Shown: positions 50,049 through 60,510 of the stretch, in pieces
Numbering within the stretch: the stretch's first letter is position 1
How the letters are laid out: each line of letters begins with the position of its first letter
Source of the DNA: Liolophura sinensis
Lineage: Eukaryota > Mollusca > Polyplacophora > Chitonida > Chitonidae
Length of the DNA: 64,000 bases
Reading direction: 5' to 3'
Assembly: GCF_032854445.1 (NCBI RefSeq)
Contig: NC_088295.1
Span: 40,351,385-40,415,384 of the forward strand
Position numbers and translations under genes: made by a program
Notes under the pieces: generated by a model
What the model saw: only the letters and a program-made list of their open reading frames with translations
The model's database searches: none
What the model was told of the DNA's origin: nothing

Positions 50049-50261
50049 TTGAATGAATCGACCAATACTTCACTATCCTTTCGAAATCAGGAGCAGTACA
50101 CATCCAGTGAATATAGTTTTGACTTATCTAAGACTAGTTCCACACGTAGGCCTACACGTAACACTGGAGGAAACCTACGTTTACCTGTAGAGGATACAAG
50201 GCGTCCCATTCTGTGGGTAAGTGATGATGAACTATACCTGTCAATATTGGACAGCACATAG
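50049..50261 (+). other. Upstream ORF or leader exon of the 309-aa gene, copy 1
   Basis: A 70-codon frame (MNESTNTSLSFRNQ to LYLSILDST) ends 63 bases before the main ATG, in the same frame but separated by stops. It includes a perfect donor-like site (TGTGG|GTAAGTG, intron start 50217), so it is more likely part of a spliced 5' leader than a protein. Its left edge is the start of the duplicated unit, so the exon may be cut by the duplication breakpoint. Confidence 0.3.
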
Positions 50262-50324
50262 AGCCCTGTCACGTAGAGAAAATACTTTATATTCCTAAGA
50301 GCTGCCTGTGGTCCAAAAAACAAC

Positions 50325-51254
50325 ATGGCTTCCGATCGAGTGGATATTGAGAAAATAGCGGTCAACCTGTATGAAATATTAGATCTCAATGAAGAGGCCG
50401 TGAGAGAATTAACGAAAGAAGAGCAAGATACTGTGATTGAAAAAGCTTACGAAAGACTTAATACAGTCTGTCCATGTGATGAGAATGGTGACTCTTTGGA
50501 CCCAGTTCGGCTTGCCTATGACATTTTGAAGGTCAGAAAGAAAAGGGCCAGTCATAATAATTTGCTGGATTTCAATCATGGATTCTATAGACGTTGGAAG
50601 TCTATCTTCTGTCCTGAATGTGAAGGCAAATCTCGAATATTCGTTTGTCTTCAACAGGTCATTAAACTATTATGGAATATCGGCAAATCCATAATTGTGA
50701 CCTTGCCTGGCAAAGCCTTCAATAAACTCGCTATTCCTGTCACAATTATATTTGTAATCAAAGAAGGGGTGAACTCTGTCGAGGAAGCAAAGCGGGACTT
50801 CCTTTCCCAGATACGTGTATCGTTAGGAGACGATGTGCCCAGACTGTACCTTCTTTCAACGGCTGAGGTTGAATGTCCTGAAACTGAACCAAGGGATAAG
50901 TTCCGATTGAAGTGCGTATCTGATGGGCCCTGGCTATCCAGAATGGTAGTATCTTACAGCTTCTTGGACACACAGATGAGACAGATTGCATCCGGCAGTG
51001 GGGCTAGTGTGACGCTCCCAGGTGATTGTAGGAATATCCAAGTTCACTTTGAGATCCTGAGGTTCCCGTTTGTCTGGTGTGACCTGAAGAGATGGAACCG
51101 ATTCCATCAGGAGTGGGAAGAAGCTGGTGAAGCACACGTGTTTGAGTATGCGGAACCTTCAGGTGACAGAACCTTCACAATTGGAGGATCGCTGTATTTT
51201 GAAAAGGTTCTCAGGGTCACCGATAAAATGAATGATGATGTGGACGACATGTAA
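50325..51254 (+). CDS. 309-aa protein with degenerate J-like N-terminus and unrecognised C-terminal domain, copy 1
   Basis: Single uninterrupted ORF, ATG in context AACAACATGG. Residues about 13-80 have the layout of a J domain: helix I NLYEILDLN, helix II TVIEKAYERLN, helix III VRLAYDILKVRKKRASHN. The HPD tripeptide position reads CPCD (49-52), so classical stimulation of Hsp70 would not be expected. A CPEC pair lies at 96-99 and a moderately hydrophobic region at about 119-146. The C-terminal 110 residues (from WLSRMVVSY) look like a beta-rich domain with the core FPFVWCDLKRWNRFHQEWE, and the tail is acidic (NDDVDD). I do not recognise this C-terminal domain. The gene lies in the first copy of a 6-kb tandem duplication and shares its last domain with the paralogue at 53820. 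A strong donor-like GTAAGTG at 50217 in the leader suggests the 5' UTR may be spliced. Confidence 0.75.
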   Translation: MASDRVDIEKIAVNLYEILDLNEEAVRELTKEEQDTVIEKAYERLNTVCPCDENGDSLDPVRLAYDILKVRKKRASHNNLLDFNHGFYRRWKSIFCPECEGKSRIFVCLQQVIKLLWNIGKSIIVTLPGKAFNKLAIPVTIIFVIKEGVNSVEEAKRDFLSQIRVSLGDDVPRLYLLSTAEVECPETEPRDKFRLKCVSDGPWLSRMVVSYSFLDTQMRQIASGSGASVTLPGDCRNIQVHFEILRFPFVWCDLKRWNRFHQEWEEAGEAHVFEYAEPSGDRTFTIGGSLYFEKVLRVTDKMNDDVDDM

Positions 51255-52311
51255 TCCGAAAATATTATACACATGACTTACTATAAAGAAAAGAAAATTC
51301 GAATAGAGCTACATTTGAATCGACCTACGTACACCCACTTTGCATCATGTCGTTTTGTACCTTTACAAAATGGGTCTGTGAAAAAAACCTGCGGCAGTGC
51401 CTATACACCTCCTATCTTATGTAACTACACGTACTTACTGGCTGTACATTTACAGTTATAGGAGAGCTATTTATATAAATGAGAATAGAGTGTAGCCCAA
51501 ACTACCACCAAATTGTATATACTATGTTCTTTATCTCCGATTTTCTGAATTATCTAACTATTAATATATACACTTGTCAAAACCTCCAGTGGAGCAAATG
51601 TTTAATAAAATGTGGAAGCTTTCTTTGCTGCAAAAATCCCCTAATTAATCACGGACAAGAAAAACTTTTCACTTGATCATGTTCCCTCATGGTGTACACA
51701 CACAATCTAACCACCCACTTCTTCCTATGATGTAGCCCCCACTGGTTGCAGTGGTATGGAATTTATATATCACGGAATGTCTTCACGCCATAATGTGATC
51801 TACACAAGTTGGGATAGATTTCTTTACAAATTAATGGTCCATATGTTTAAACTGAATTTTGACTGTTTATATTTGAGAAATCTATCTAGTAAATATCTTA
51901 CATTTAACTTAAAACAAGCATTTATGTAGGCCTGTTAGATTATTTCTTCATGTACAGGCTGAGATTAGCGCGATTGTATGCGATCACCCAGCAATACCGC
52001 CATAACCATGCATATCACCAAACAGGTTTTCACGGTGAAAATAGCTATGATCTAAACAGAATGTGCATCCATATATGGCAATATAAATCGTTATACTAGG
52101 AAATGAAGACAGCTTCTTATCTCACTTTATATCAACCAGTACGACTGAAATACTATTGGCCTACATGTACATACCATGTCCATTACTGAGAAGAGGAAAG
52201 ATCTGTTCTAATGTCGAAAAGTTCTCCTCTTTTCAAAGGTATGAGCATGTTATATTAGTCATCACTGTAATATAGTTTGAGCTGATGTTCAAATGCGTTG
52301 ACATTTCCTTC
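51255..52311 (+). other. 3' flank of the 309-aa gene, copy 1 (copy 2: 57582-58631)
   Basis: AT-rich and almost identical in both copies. It holds the likely 3' UTR (AATAAA at about 51604). Frames here are conserved only because of the recent duplication. Confidence 0.5.
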
Positions 52312-52572
52312 ATTTATTTATTTATTTGATTGGTGTTTTACGCCGTACTCAAGAATATTTCACTTATATGACGGCATTATGGTGGGTGGAAACCGGGCAC
52401 AGCCCGGGGGAAACCCACGACCATCCACAGGTTGCTGCCAGACCTTCCCACGTACGGCCGGAGAGGAAGCCAGCATGAGCTGGACTTGAACTCACAGCGA
52501 CCGCATTGGTGAGAGACTCCTGTGTCATCACGCTGCGCTAGCGCGCAAAGCAACTGAGCCACGGAGGCCCCC
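52312..52572 (-). mobile_element. SINE-A in duplication copy 1
   Basis: Nearly full length with both boxes in complement (GACTTGAACTCACAG and AAGCAACTGAGCCACGGAGG). It lacks a few bases at GACGGCATTATGG. Imperfect flanking repeats resembling TGACATTTC suggest its target-site duplication. Confidence 0.92.
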
Positions 52573-53029
52573 TGGCATTTGTTTTAGTAGCATACAAGTA
52601 TAGTATACACGCCTACTCTTACATTCAGGGTTAAAGGCTTATCACTTTTGTAGTATGATCTCCTCCTATACAGGCATGATACAAAGGTCCTTTCAGAAAG
52701 TAGAATACATTTAGAACGATGAAAAAACGTCGTGGTCAGTTGGACAGATTCAGAATGTTTTATATGTGTGATTCACTCCTTTACTTGGGATCGAGGACAT
52801 TTTCTAACCATACCGGACTGCGTCTATTTTCAATTTCTGTAATGGTTTATATATAATGAAAAAATGCATACATTTTACACTAGCTCCAAGTATTGTGTGT
52901 CTAAGTATAATTCACAGTTAAACACCTGTGTAAACTCGTGCAATCCACACCGTCAAGTTTACAGTTAAGTGATGAGTTTACACTCTACTGGTACTAAAAT
53001 CTGCACGTCGCCTTTATTATTAATTATTT

Positions 53030-53190
53030 AGATATTTAGTTCATTTTTTTAACACCATATGTGGTCAAATAATTTTTTCATATGCGATGGGCGGACAGTC
53101 TCAGGGGTGGAGGCATAAAAAACCAAACACTACATTACTGGAAGACAAGTTGTCGAGAAACGTCGTTAACGGCTTATTGTCATCAAAAAC
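53030..53190 (-). mobile_element. SINE-B-like fragment, duplication copy 1
   Basis: AGTTCATTTTTTTAACACCA and GACAGTCTCAGGGGTGGAGG suggest a diverged SINE-B. Confidence 0.4.
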
Positions 53191-53290
53191 ACACAATCAG
53201 TGAGACCTGTTTTTAGTTCTACAACAGTGTGACATTTGTCAAACGAACGCAATCCATTTATGCCAGAGGTTAATAGGATTTCAAGTGCAT

Positions 53291-53422
53291 CATGTATCTT
53301 ATTAGCCAAGTTGAACCTGAGGACCATTTATCAGAGGTTGTGGAAAAGTGGTGCAAAACGTATGGATTAAAACATCACTTTCAAGGATATAATGGTAGTT
53401 CCGAAATAGAGACATATTTATA
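53291..53422 (+). other. Short ORF shared by both duplicate units (42-43 aa), doubtful
   Basis: A frame starting MYLISQVEPEDHLSEVVEKW and ending SSEIETYL with TAA is present here and, with one visible change (Q to K), at about 60614 in copy 2. It is soluble and helical-looking. Because the duplication is recent, conservation says little. It could be an exon of the short paralogue, but the phases I tried do not join to the acceptor at 53775. Confidence 0.2.
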
Positions 53423-53552
53423 AATGTGTGTATTTCCAGAGACCGTCCACTGATTGCACAAGATTGGTTTTCTTGGAGGATTGACGGAGAGTCCAACATT
53501 AGTAATAATAGTAAGGTCGTATTGCAGTTGAGCAGTCGATGGACGAGACAGT

Positions 53553-53678
53553 AGAGACCTTTAGTTAGAAATTACAAGTTGTAATTTGTAACTTCTAACT
53601 GTAAACTACAATTTTACCTATTCTAGTTTGAAGTTACAAGTTACAAATTGAACTTGTAACTTCTGGCTAAAGGTCTCT
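53553..53678. mobile_element. MITE-like palindrome (126 bp), duplication copy 1
   Basis: AGAGACCTTTAGTTAGAA at the left matches the reverse complement of the right end, CTGGCTAAAGGTCTCT, with further pairing through ACTTGTAATTTGTAACTTC-like arms. Confidence 0.8.
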
Positions 53679-53819
53679 ATTAGGAACAGTCAAGACGTCC
53701 AGGCCCCGTCGAGACCAGGTGTTAGCACTGTAATGACAATGAGCCAGAGTTGAGAGTTACACATTTTCTTATAGACATTTTTTGAAAATGAATTTGACGA
53801 TTTTGTAAAGTTCGGATTT

Positions 53820-54251
53820 ATGGCGTTAAAAGAGGATGTTGGTGAATTGTTGGATCTGCCATCTCGCAGAAGAGTGGGTGACCTTGACGGGCCATCGAGT
53901 AATCGGATCCGTATTGCGTACATATCCGCCGGGCCTTCGGTATCCAGAATGGTGGTGTCTTACAAATTCCTAAGTTCACAAATGACGGTGACAGCATCAG
54001 GCAGCTGGGAAAGTGTGGCTCCTCCACGGGTTTCGAATATACGAGTTCACTTTGAGATCCCGAGGTTCCCGTTTGTCTGGTGTGACCTGAAGAGATGGAA
54101 CCGATTTCATCAGGAGTGGGAAGAAACTGGGGAACCACACGTGTTTGAGTATGCGGAACCTTCAGGTGACAGATTCATCACGATTGGATCGCAGTATTTT
54201 GAAAAAGATCTCGGGGTCGCTAATAAAATGCAAGACGACGTGGACGAGTAA
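53820..54251 (+). CDS. Short paralogue carrying only the C-terminal domain of the 309-aa protein (143 aa)
   Basis: The ORF from MALKEDVGELLDL to DDVDE and stop covers only the C-terminal domain (SRMVVSYKFL, then HFEIPRFPFVWCDLKRW, then the acidic tail). The frame stays open 5' of the ATG back to an acceptor-like TTTTCTTATAG at 53775, adding TFFENEFDDFVKFGF. It may therefore be the last exon of a spliced gene and not a 143-aa protein. No J-like region was found upstream. About 130 bp (54045-54173) are nearly identical to the 309-aa gene while the flanks are diverged, which points to gene conversion. Function unknown. Confidence 0.6.
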   Translation: MALKEDVGELLDLPSRRRVGDLDGPSSNRIRIAYISAGPSVSRMVVSYKFLSSQMTVTASGSWESVAPPRVSNIRVHFEIPRFPFVWCDLKRWNRFHQEWEETGEPHVFEYAEPSGDRFITIGSQYFEKDLGVANKMQDDVDE

Positions 54252-54605
54252 ACATACTGTACAGATGACACACTGTTTCGAAGAGAAAAGCCACATCAGG
54301 ATGAATGTTTTGACAGGATAATGAAATGTGTGTATTGGTTTGGTCCTACGTGGTCCTAAGACACACTACCCATTCGGCCACTGAAGCGGTCCGTAAAGAC
54401 ATGTGTGAATGGCTGAATGAATGTAGGCTGCTGTGAACGAAGGAAGTAATGTTCAGCACCCACTGATTAAGGGGTTGCTTTGAACAAAGGAAGTAATGTT
54501 TAGCCCCCACTAATCATAATTCTGGCCGCCGTCGTATATGTACTTATACTAATTTGTTGGATCGGAGGGCTAAAGCACCGGCTGGCTGCGATCATCAGGC
54601 CCTTG

Positions 54606-55310
54606 ACCAATAATGCCTCATTTTCGCTATGGTGTAACAAAGGCCCACGAGCCTCTAACCACATGTTGCTTATTCGCTATGGTATAACCTAGGTCCACGA
54701 ACCTCTAACCCATGATGCGGCGTGTTCGCTCTGGTATAACCTAGGCCCACGAGCCTCTAATCAATGAAGCAGCGTGTTCGCTATGGTATAACCTAGACCC
54801 ACGAACCTCTAACCAAATGATGCGGCGTGTTCGCTCTGGTATAACCTAGGCCCACGAGCCTCTAATCAATGAAGCAGCGTGTTCGCTATGGTATAACCTA
54901 GACCCACGAACCTCTAACCAATGATGCAGCGAGTTCGCTATGGTATAACCTAGACCCACGAACCTCTAACCAATGATGCCGCGTGTTTGCTATGGTGTAA
55001 CCTCGGCTCACGAGCCTCTAACCAATGATGCAGCGTGTTCGCTATGGTATAACCTAGACCCACGAATCTCTAGCCAGTTACACTGTGTGTTCGCTATGGT
55101 ATAACCTAGCCTCTAACCAATGACACCCCGTGTTCGCTATGGATGACCTAGGCCCACGAGCCTCTAACCAATGACCGCGTGTTCTCTATGGTATAACCTA
55201 GACCCACGAGCCTCTAACCAATGACACCCCGTTTTCGCTATGGTATAACCTATACCCACGAGCCTCTATCAATGACATCACGTCCCACGAGCCTCTAACC
55301 ACTAATGTCG
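54606..55310. repeat. Minisatellite of about 52 bp, 13 units (duplication copy 1)
   Basis: Units carry TTCGCTATGGTATAACCTAG, then CCCACGAGCCTCTAACCAATGA. Several units are shortened. It lies 0.35 kb after the short paralogue. Confidence 0.92.
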
Positions 55311-55435
55311 AAGTGGGCGTTGTTTGCTTCAGGCTAGATTCACCCTGTTTTCTCCATCCATAAATCTGACCACATGCCGTAAAATTCTTACACTGTGTAC
55401 AGCCTCAATCAAGTTATGTAAACTCTAACGCATAT

Positions 55436-55613
55436 GATGCTGGCTTTCTGTCCGGCCGTACGTGGGAAGATCAGCCAGCAACTTGTGGATGGTCGTGGGT
55501 TTTCCGCAAGCTCTTCCCGGTTTCCTCCCACCATAATCCTGGCCGCCGACGTATCAGTGAAATATTCGGCGTAAAACATCAATGAAATAAATAAATAAAT
55601 AAATAAATAAATC
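55436..55613 (+). mobile_element. SINE-A, 5'-truncated, copy 1
   Basis: GATGCTGGCTTTCTGTCCGG through AATATTCGGCGTAAAACATC and a tail of AAAT repeats. Confidence 0.85.
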
Positions 55614-56005
55614 TAACGCATGCCTTAGTAAATTTGCTCAGGGTTTTTTCAGAATTTGGATGATAGTCAAGAAATAAGTTTGAGATTAATGTCTAAACTG
55701 TCCGTCAGGCATAGTGTGCAATATATTACGCCCTTTTTTCTCTCGAACAGGTCTTATACATGTAACAAGAAAATATGTCCTTTCTTGACCCCCAGAAATC
55801 TACATATATACAGAAAAATTATACAAAGGAACAAAAGCTAGCTTAGCATGGTTAGAGATCAGTACACAACAGGTGAAGTGTGTTTCTTATTAGATCATGT
55901 AGATACCGTATTCCATTTGTTATAACATCGACAGAGCATAAAGAGACATGCATAAGACTCAGATATCAGTTGTGTACAGACAAACACGCTTCAAGTAATT
56001 GGTCA

Positions 56006-56377
56006 GTAATTTTTTTTTTCATAAAAATCAGTGGTTTAAGCCCTATAGTGGGGAGAAAATCAGCTGAATCACCCTGTTGTGCAATACATCCGGTTAAATG
56101 CCAACTAGGTCGCCTCATATCAATGTGTGTGTGTAGGCGAGACTTGTAAATAAGCGTGTATGCCTTGGCTGGGGAGGCGCCTAAGGGGGAGGGGGGTTAT
56201 GGGGGAGCTGGGAACGGGGGGTCTATTTGTTATGTGGAGGGCCCCAAGGGGAGGGTATGCCAGAACCTATAGTGTGTATACTAGAACTTCTGGACCTCGC
56301 CGGGAATAGGGGCTGGGGGCCTCTATTTACCAAGGGGAGGGTGTGCCAGAACCCCTATTCCCCCTACTACTACTCTC
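56006..56377. other. Unique spacer at the junction of the tandem duplication, G-rich
   Basis: Contains runs GGGGGAGGGGGG and GGGGGG near 56180-56221. An approximately 110-bp internal direct repeat carries CCAAGGGGAGGGTATGCCAG at 56233 and CCAAGGGGAGGGTGTGCCAG at 56331. Confidence 0.7.
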
Positions 56378-56588
56378 GAATGAATCGACCAACAATTCAC
56401 TATCCTTTCGATATCAGGAGCAGTACACATCCAGTGAATATAGTTTTGACTTATCTAAGACTAGTTCCACACGTAGGCCTACACGTAACACTGGAGGAAA
56501 CCTACGTTTACCTGTAGAGGATACAAGGCGTCCCATTCTGTGGGTAAGTGCTGATGAACTATACCTGTCAATATTGGACAGCACATAG
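56376..56588 (+). other. Upstream ORF or leader exon of the 309-aa gene, copy 2
   Basis: Counterpart of the leader frame at 50049. In this copy the frame is open further 5', into the unique spacer (to 56343). The GTAAGTG donor-like site is preserved near 56544. Differences from copy 1 are few and include amino-acid changes, so no coding constraint is evident. Confidence 0.3.
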
Positions 56589-56651
56589 AGCCCTGTCACG
56601 TAGAGAAAATACTTTATATTCCTAAGAGCTGCCTGTGGTTCAAAAAACAAC

Positions 56652-57581
56652 ATGGCTTCCGATCGAGTGGATATGGAGAAAATAGCGGTGAACCTGTATG
56701 AAATATTAGATCTCAATGAAGAGGCCGTGAGAGAATTAACGAAAGAAGAGCAAGCTACTGTGATTGAAAAAGCTTACGAAAGACTTAATACAGTCTGTCC
56801 ATGTGATGAGAATGGTGACTCTTTGGTCCCAGTTCGGCTTGCCTATGACATTTTGAAGGTCAGAAAGAAAAGGGCCAGTCATAATAATTTGCTGGATTTT
56901 AATCATGGATTCTGTAGACGTTGGAAGTCTATCCTCTGCCCTGAATGTGAAGGCAAATCTCGAATATTCGTTTGTCTTCAACAGGTCATTAAACTATTAT
57001 GGAATATCGGCAAACCCATAATTGTGACCTTGCCTGGCAAAGCCTTCAATAAACTCGCTATTCCTGTCACAATTATATTTGTAATCAAAGAAGGGGTGAA
57101 CTCTGTCGAGGAAGCAAAGCGGGACTTCCTTTCCCAGATACGTGTATCGTTAGGAGACGATGTGCCCAGACTGTACCTTCTTTCAACGGCTGAGGTTGAA
57201 TGTCCTGAAACTGAACCAAGGGATAAGTTCCGCTTGAAGTGCGTATCTGATGGGCCCTGGCTATCCAGAATGGTAGTATCTTACAGCTTCTTGGACACAC
57301 AGATGAGACAGATTGCATCCGGCAGTGGGGCTAGTGTGACGCTCCCAGGTGATTGTAGGAATATCCAAGTTCACTTTGAGATCCTGAGGTTCCCGTTTGT
57401 CTGGTGTGACCTGAAGAGATGGAACCGATTCCATCAAGAGTGGGAAGAAGCTGGTGAACCACACGTGTTTGAGTATGCGGAACCTTCAGGTGACAGAACC
57501 TTCACAATTGGAGGATCGCTGTATTTTGAAAAGGTTCTCAGGGTCACCGATAAAATGAATGATGATGTGGACGACATGTAA
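56652..57581 (+). CDS. 309-aa J-like protein, copy 2
   Basis: Second copy of the gene at 50325, offset by 6327 bases, with the reading frame intact and length unchanged. By eye there are seven amino-acid differences from copy 1: I8M, D35A, D59V, Y88C, F95L, S122P and A270P. There are about five synonymous differences. The divergent J-like helices, the CPCD in place of HPD, the CPEC pair and the C-terminal FPFVWCDLKRW core are all retained. Both copies keep the same leader, including the short upstream ORF and the GTAAGTG donor-like site, so both could be expressed from duplicated promoters. Function is unknown. Confidence 0.75.
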   Translation: MASDRVDMEKIAVNLYEILDLNEEAVRELTKEEQATVIEKAYERLNTVCPCDENGDSLVPVRLAYDILKVRKKRASHNNLLDFNHGFCRRWKSILCPECEGKSRIFVCLQQVIKLLWNIGKPIIVTLPGKAFNKLAIPVTIIFVIKEGVNSVEEAKRDFLSQIRVSLGDDVPRLYLLSTAEVECPETEPRDKFRLKCVSDGPWLSRMVVSYSFLDTQMRQIASGSGASVTLPGDCRNIQVHFEILRFPFVWCDLKRWNRFHQEWEEAGEPHVFEYAEPSGDRTFTIGGSLYFEKVLRVTDKMNDDVDDM

Positions 57582-58631
57582 TCCGAAAATATTATACACA
57601 TGACTTACTATAAAGAAAAGAAAATTCGAATAGAGCTACATTTGAATCGACCTACGTACACCCACTTTGCATCATGTCGTTTTGTACCTTTACAAAATGG
57701 GTCTGTGAAAAAAACCTGCGGCAGTGCCTATACACCTCCTATCTTATGTAACTACACGTACTTACTGGCTGTACATTTACAGTTATAGGAGAGCTATTTA
57801 TATAAATGAGAATAGAGTGTAGCCCAAACTACCACCAAATTGTATATACTATGTTCTTTATCTCCGATTTTCTGAATTATCTAACTATTAATATATACAC
57901 TTGTCAAAACCTCCAGTGGAGCAAATGTTTAATAAAATGTGGAAGCTTTCTTTGCTGCAAAAATCCCCTAATTAATCACGGACAAGAAAAACTTTTCACT
58001 TGATCATGTTCCCTCATGGTGTACACACACAATCTAACCACCCACTTCTTCCTATGATGTAGCCCCCACTGGTTGCAATGGTATGGAATTTATATCACGG
58101 AATGTCTTCACGCCATAGTATGATCTACACAAGTTGGGATAGATTTGTTTACAAATCAATGGCCCATATGTTTAAATTGAATTTTGACTGTTTATATTTG
58201 AGAAATCTATCTAGTAAATATCTTACATTTAACTTAAAACAAGCATTTATGTAGGCCTGTTAGATTATTTCTTCATGTACAGGCTGAGATTAGCGCGATT
58301 GTATGCGATCACCCAGCAATACCGCCATAACCATGCATATCACCAAACAGGTTTTCACGGTGAAAATAGCTATGATCTAAACAGAATGTGCATCCATATA
58401 TGGCAATATAAATCGTTATACTAGGAAATGAAGACAGCTTCTTATCTCACTTTATATCAACCAGTACGACTGAAATACTATTGGCCTACATGTACATACC
58501 ATGTCCATTACTGAGAAGAGGAAAGATCTGTTCTAATGTCGAAAAGTTCTCCTCTTTTCAAAGGTATGAGCATGTTATATTAGTCATCACTGTAATATAG
58601 TTTGAGCTGATGTTCAAATGCTTTGACATTT

Positions 58632-58884
58632 CCTTCATTTATTTATTTATTTGATTGGTGTTTTACGCCGTACTCAAGAATATTTCACTTATATGACGGC
58701 ATCCAGCATTATGGTGGGTGGAAACCCACGACCATCCACAGGTTGCTGCCAGACCTTCCCACGTACGGCCGGAGAGGAAGCCACCATGAGCTGGACTTGA
58801 ACTCACAGCGACCGCATTGGTGAGAGACTCCTGTGTCATCACGCTGCGCTAGCGCGCCAAGCAACTGAGCCACGGAGGCCCCCT
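58632..58884 (-). mobile_element. SINE-A in duplication copy 2
   Basis: The same insertion as at 52312. It keeps GACGGCATCCAGCATTATGG but has lost the CGGGCACAGCCCGGGGGAAA region, so the two copies suffered different short deletions after duplication. The solo LTR inserted 18 bases beyond it. Confidence 0.92.
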
Positions 58885-58902
58885 GACATTTCTTTTAGTA
58901 GC

Positions 58903-59910
58903 TGTTATGTATGACTATTTAACGTTTTCATGTACTGTTAGTCTGCGGACCTTTGTGTTGTATGTTATAAGCATAACAGGCCCTGTTATATATGTACAGT
59001 GCGGACCTGGCCGAAAGCACCTCGTTCAATGCTCTGTTTATTTAACTGGATGTTCATTGGCTTTTAATTCTGTGTCTAAGAATAGTTGAATCCACCTGGA
59101 CCGTATATAAGCCGTGTTTTCTGTGCAGAGTGGAGGTATTTTTGCTGCATCCACTGGGAGCCAGGAGAGTGTGAGACGCTCTCGTATCGAGCCCATTATT
59201 TTGATATGAGCTGGTGATGCAAGTTTCATTTGGGAGGACAGTTTTTTATGCCGGCACCGTTTGTGTACCACAGTAGTACTGATGTCTGATTTATGTGAAT
59301 TTCTGCGGAAGTCACGTTTATTGGTGTTCGGATCTTTATTATGATTATACAGTGTGGACTGTGTAATTTGTTTAACACGCTGACCTCACCTGACCGACAA
59401 GGTCGTCAAGGACTCTAAACTGAAGTTTTCAGTTTTGCAAAGGACGTTCGTTCTGCCACAAGGTGACATTACTCTACGTCTCTGAACGGCTCGTTTGTGA
59501 GCTTCTGCGGGAGCTGTGACTGATCTGAAGTGGACTATACCTCCATGCCTGTATTTACCCTGTGTTGTGCTCTGCGGGTGTGACGTCATTCAAAGGCTTG
59601 ACTGTTCCAGTTCTGTGTAACCTGTGTTCGTGTTCGCTAACCTGGCGAAGTACCTGTCTAGGACAATTTGTGACTTGTGTGAATTGTGTGTTTATCCCAT
59701 GGTCTTTACGTTGGATTTCCTGGAATACATTCCTTGGGATGCAAAGGTGAACTGGAAACTTGTAAAGACCGGTAATACTGATGTGTATGTTGTTGTTGTT
59801 GTTGAACTGTCTGTAAAACAGTACATCTCATTTTATATATAAAGCATTGTTTACATTGTAATATTGAGTCACTGAGTCTGTTTTCTGTTGCCGTTTTCTA
59901 TACCGTAACA
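58903..59910 (+). mobile_element. Solo LTR of a retrotransposon (1008 bp)
   Basis: The insertion is present only in duplication copy 2 and begins TGTTATGTATGAC and ends TACCGTAACA, the TG...CA termini of LTRs. It is flanked by TAGC on both sides (58899-58902 and 59911-59914), while copy 1 has the empty site TAGTAGCATAC. Inside is a TATATAA box at 59104, with a transcript-start-like region after it and an A/T-rich TATATAAAG near 59836 that could serve 3' processing. No internal gag/pol is present, as expected after LTR-LTR recombination. It could alternatively be another element type with TG/CA ends. Strand is assigned from the TATA box. Confidence 0.8.
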
Positions 59911-60349
59911 TAGCATACAAGTATAGTATACACGCCTACTCTTACATTCAGGGTTAAAGGCTTATCACTTTTGTAGTATGATCTCCTCCTATACAGGCAT
60001 GATACAAAGGTCCTTTCAGAAAGTAGAATACATTTAGAACGATGAAAAAACGTCGTGGTCAGTTGGACAGATTCAGAATGTTTTATATGTGTGATTCACT
60101 CCTTTACCTGGGATCGAGGACATTTTCTAACCATACCGGACTGCGTCTATTTTCAATTTCTGTAATGGTTTATATATAATGAAAAAATGTATACATTTTA
60201 CACTAGCTCCAAGTATTGTGTGTCTAAGTATAATTCACATTTAAACACCTGTGTAAACTCGTGCAATCCACACCGCCAAGTTTACAGTTAAGTGATGAGT
60301 TTACACTCTACTGGTACTAAAATCTGCTCGTCGCCTTTATTATTAATTA

Positions 60350-60510
60350 TTTAGATATTTAGTTCATTTTTTTAACACCATATGTGGTCAAATAATTTTT
60401 TCATATGCGATGGGCGGACAGTCTCAGGGGTGGAGGCATAAAAAACCAAACACTACATTACTGGAAGACAAGTTGTCGAGAAACATCGTTAACGGCTTAT
60501 TGTCATCAAA
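60350..60510 (-). mobile_element. SINE-B-like fragment, duplication copy 2
   Basis: Duplicate of 53030-53190 with the same blocks. Confidence 0.4.

Larger units (their letters stand above)
46543..50050. other. Intergenic, repeat-rich
   Basis: Besides the palindromic elements, SINE-A (48178) and SINE-B (49005), nothing coding is supported. A 116-codon frame at 49527 has no recognisable features and low-complexity ends. Confidence 0.5.
50051..56005 (+). repeat. Tandem segmental duplication, copy 1 (about 5.95 kb)
   Basis: From GAATGAATCG at 50051 to AATTGGTCA at 56005 the sequence recurs at 56378-63278, in the same orientation, nearly identical throughout. Contents in order: leader, 309-aa gene, 3' flank, SINE-A, AT-rich tract, MITE-like palindrome, short paralogue, a minisatellite of about 52 bp (13 units), a SINE-A fragment and unique tail. 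The two copies are separated by a 372-bp spacer. Confidence 0.95.

Noticed and set aside
50087-50389. 100-codon minus-strand frame conserved in both duplicates (also at 56414)
   Set aside because: Antisense to the leader and start of the 309-aa gene. Conservation is explained by the recent duplication and by the sense gene.
53818-54138. 106-codon minus-strand frame present twice (also at 61141)
   Set aside because: Shadow of the short paralogue on the opposite strand.
54606-55310. Regular short repeats that could be mistaken for a CRISPR array
   Set aside because: Units abut each other without unique spacers, unit length varies and the host is eukaryotic. It is a minisatellite. The same applies to the 79-bp and 56-bp arrays.
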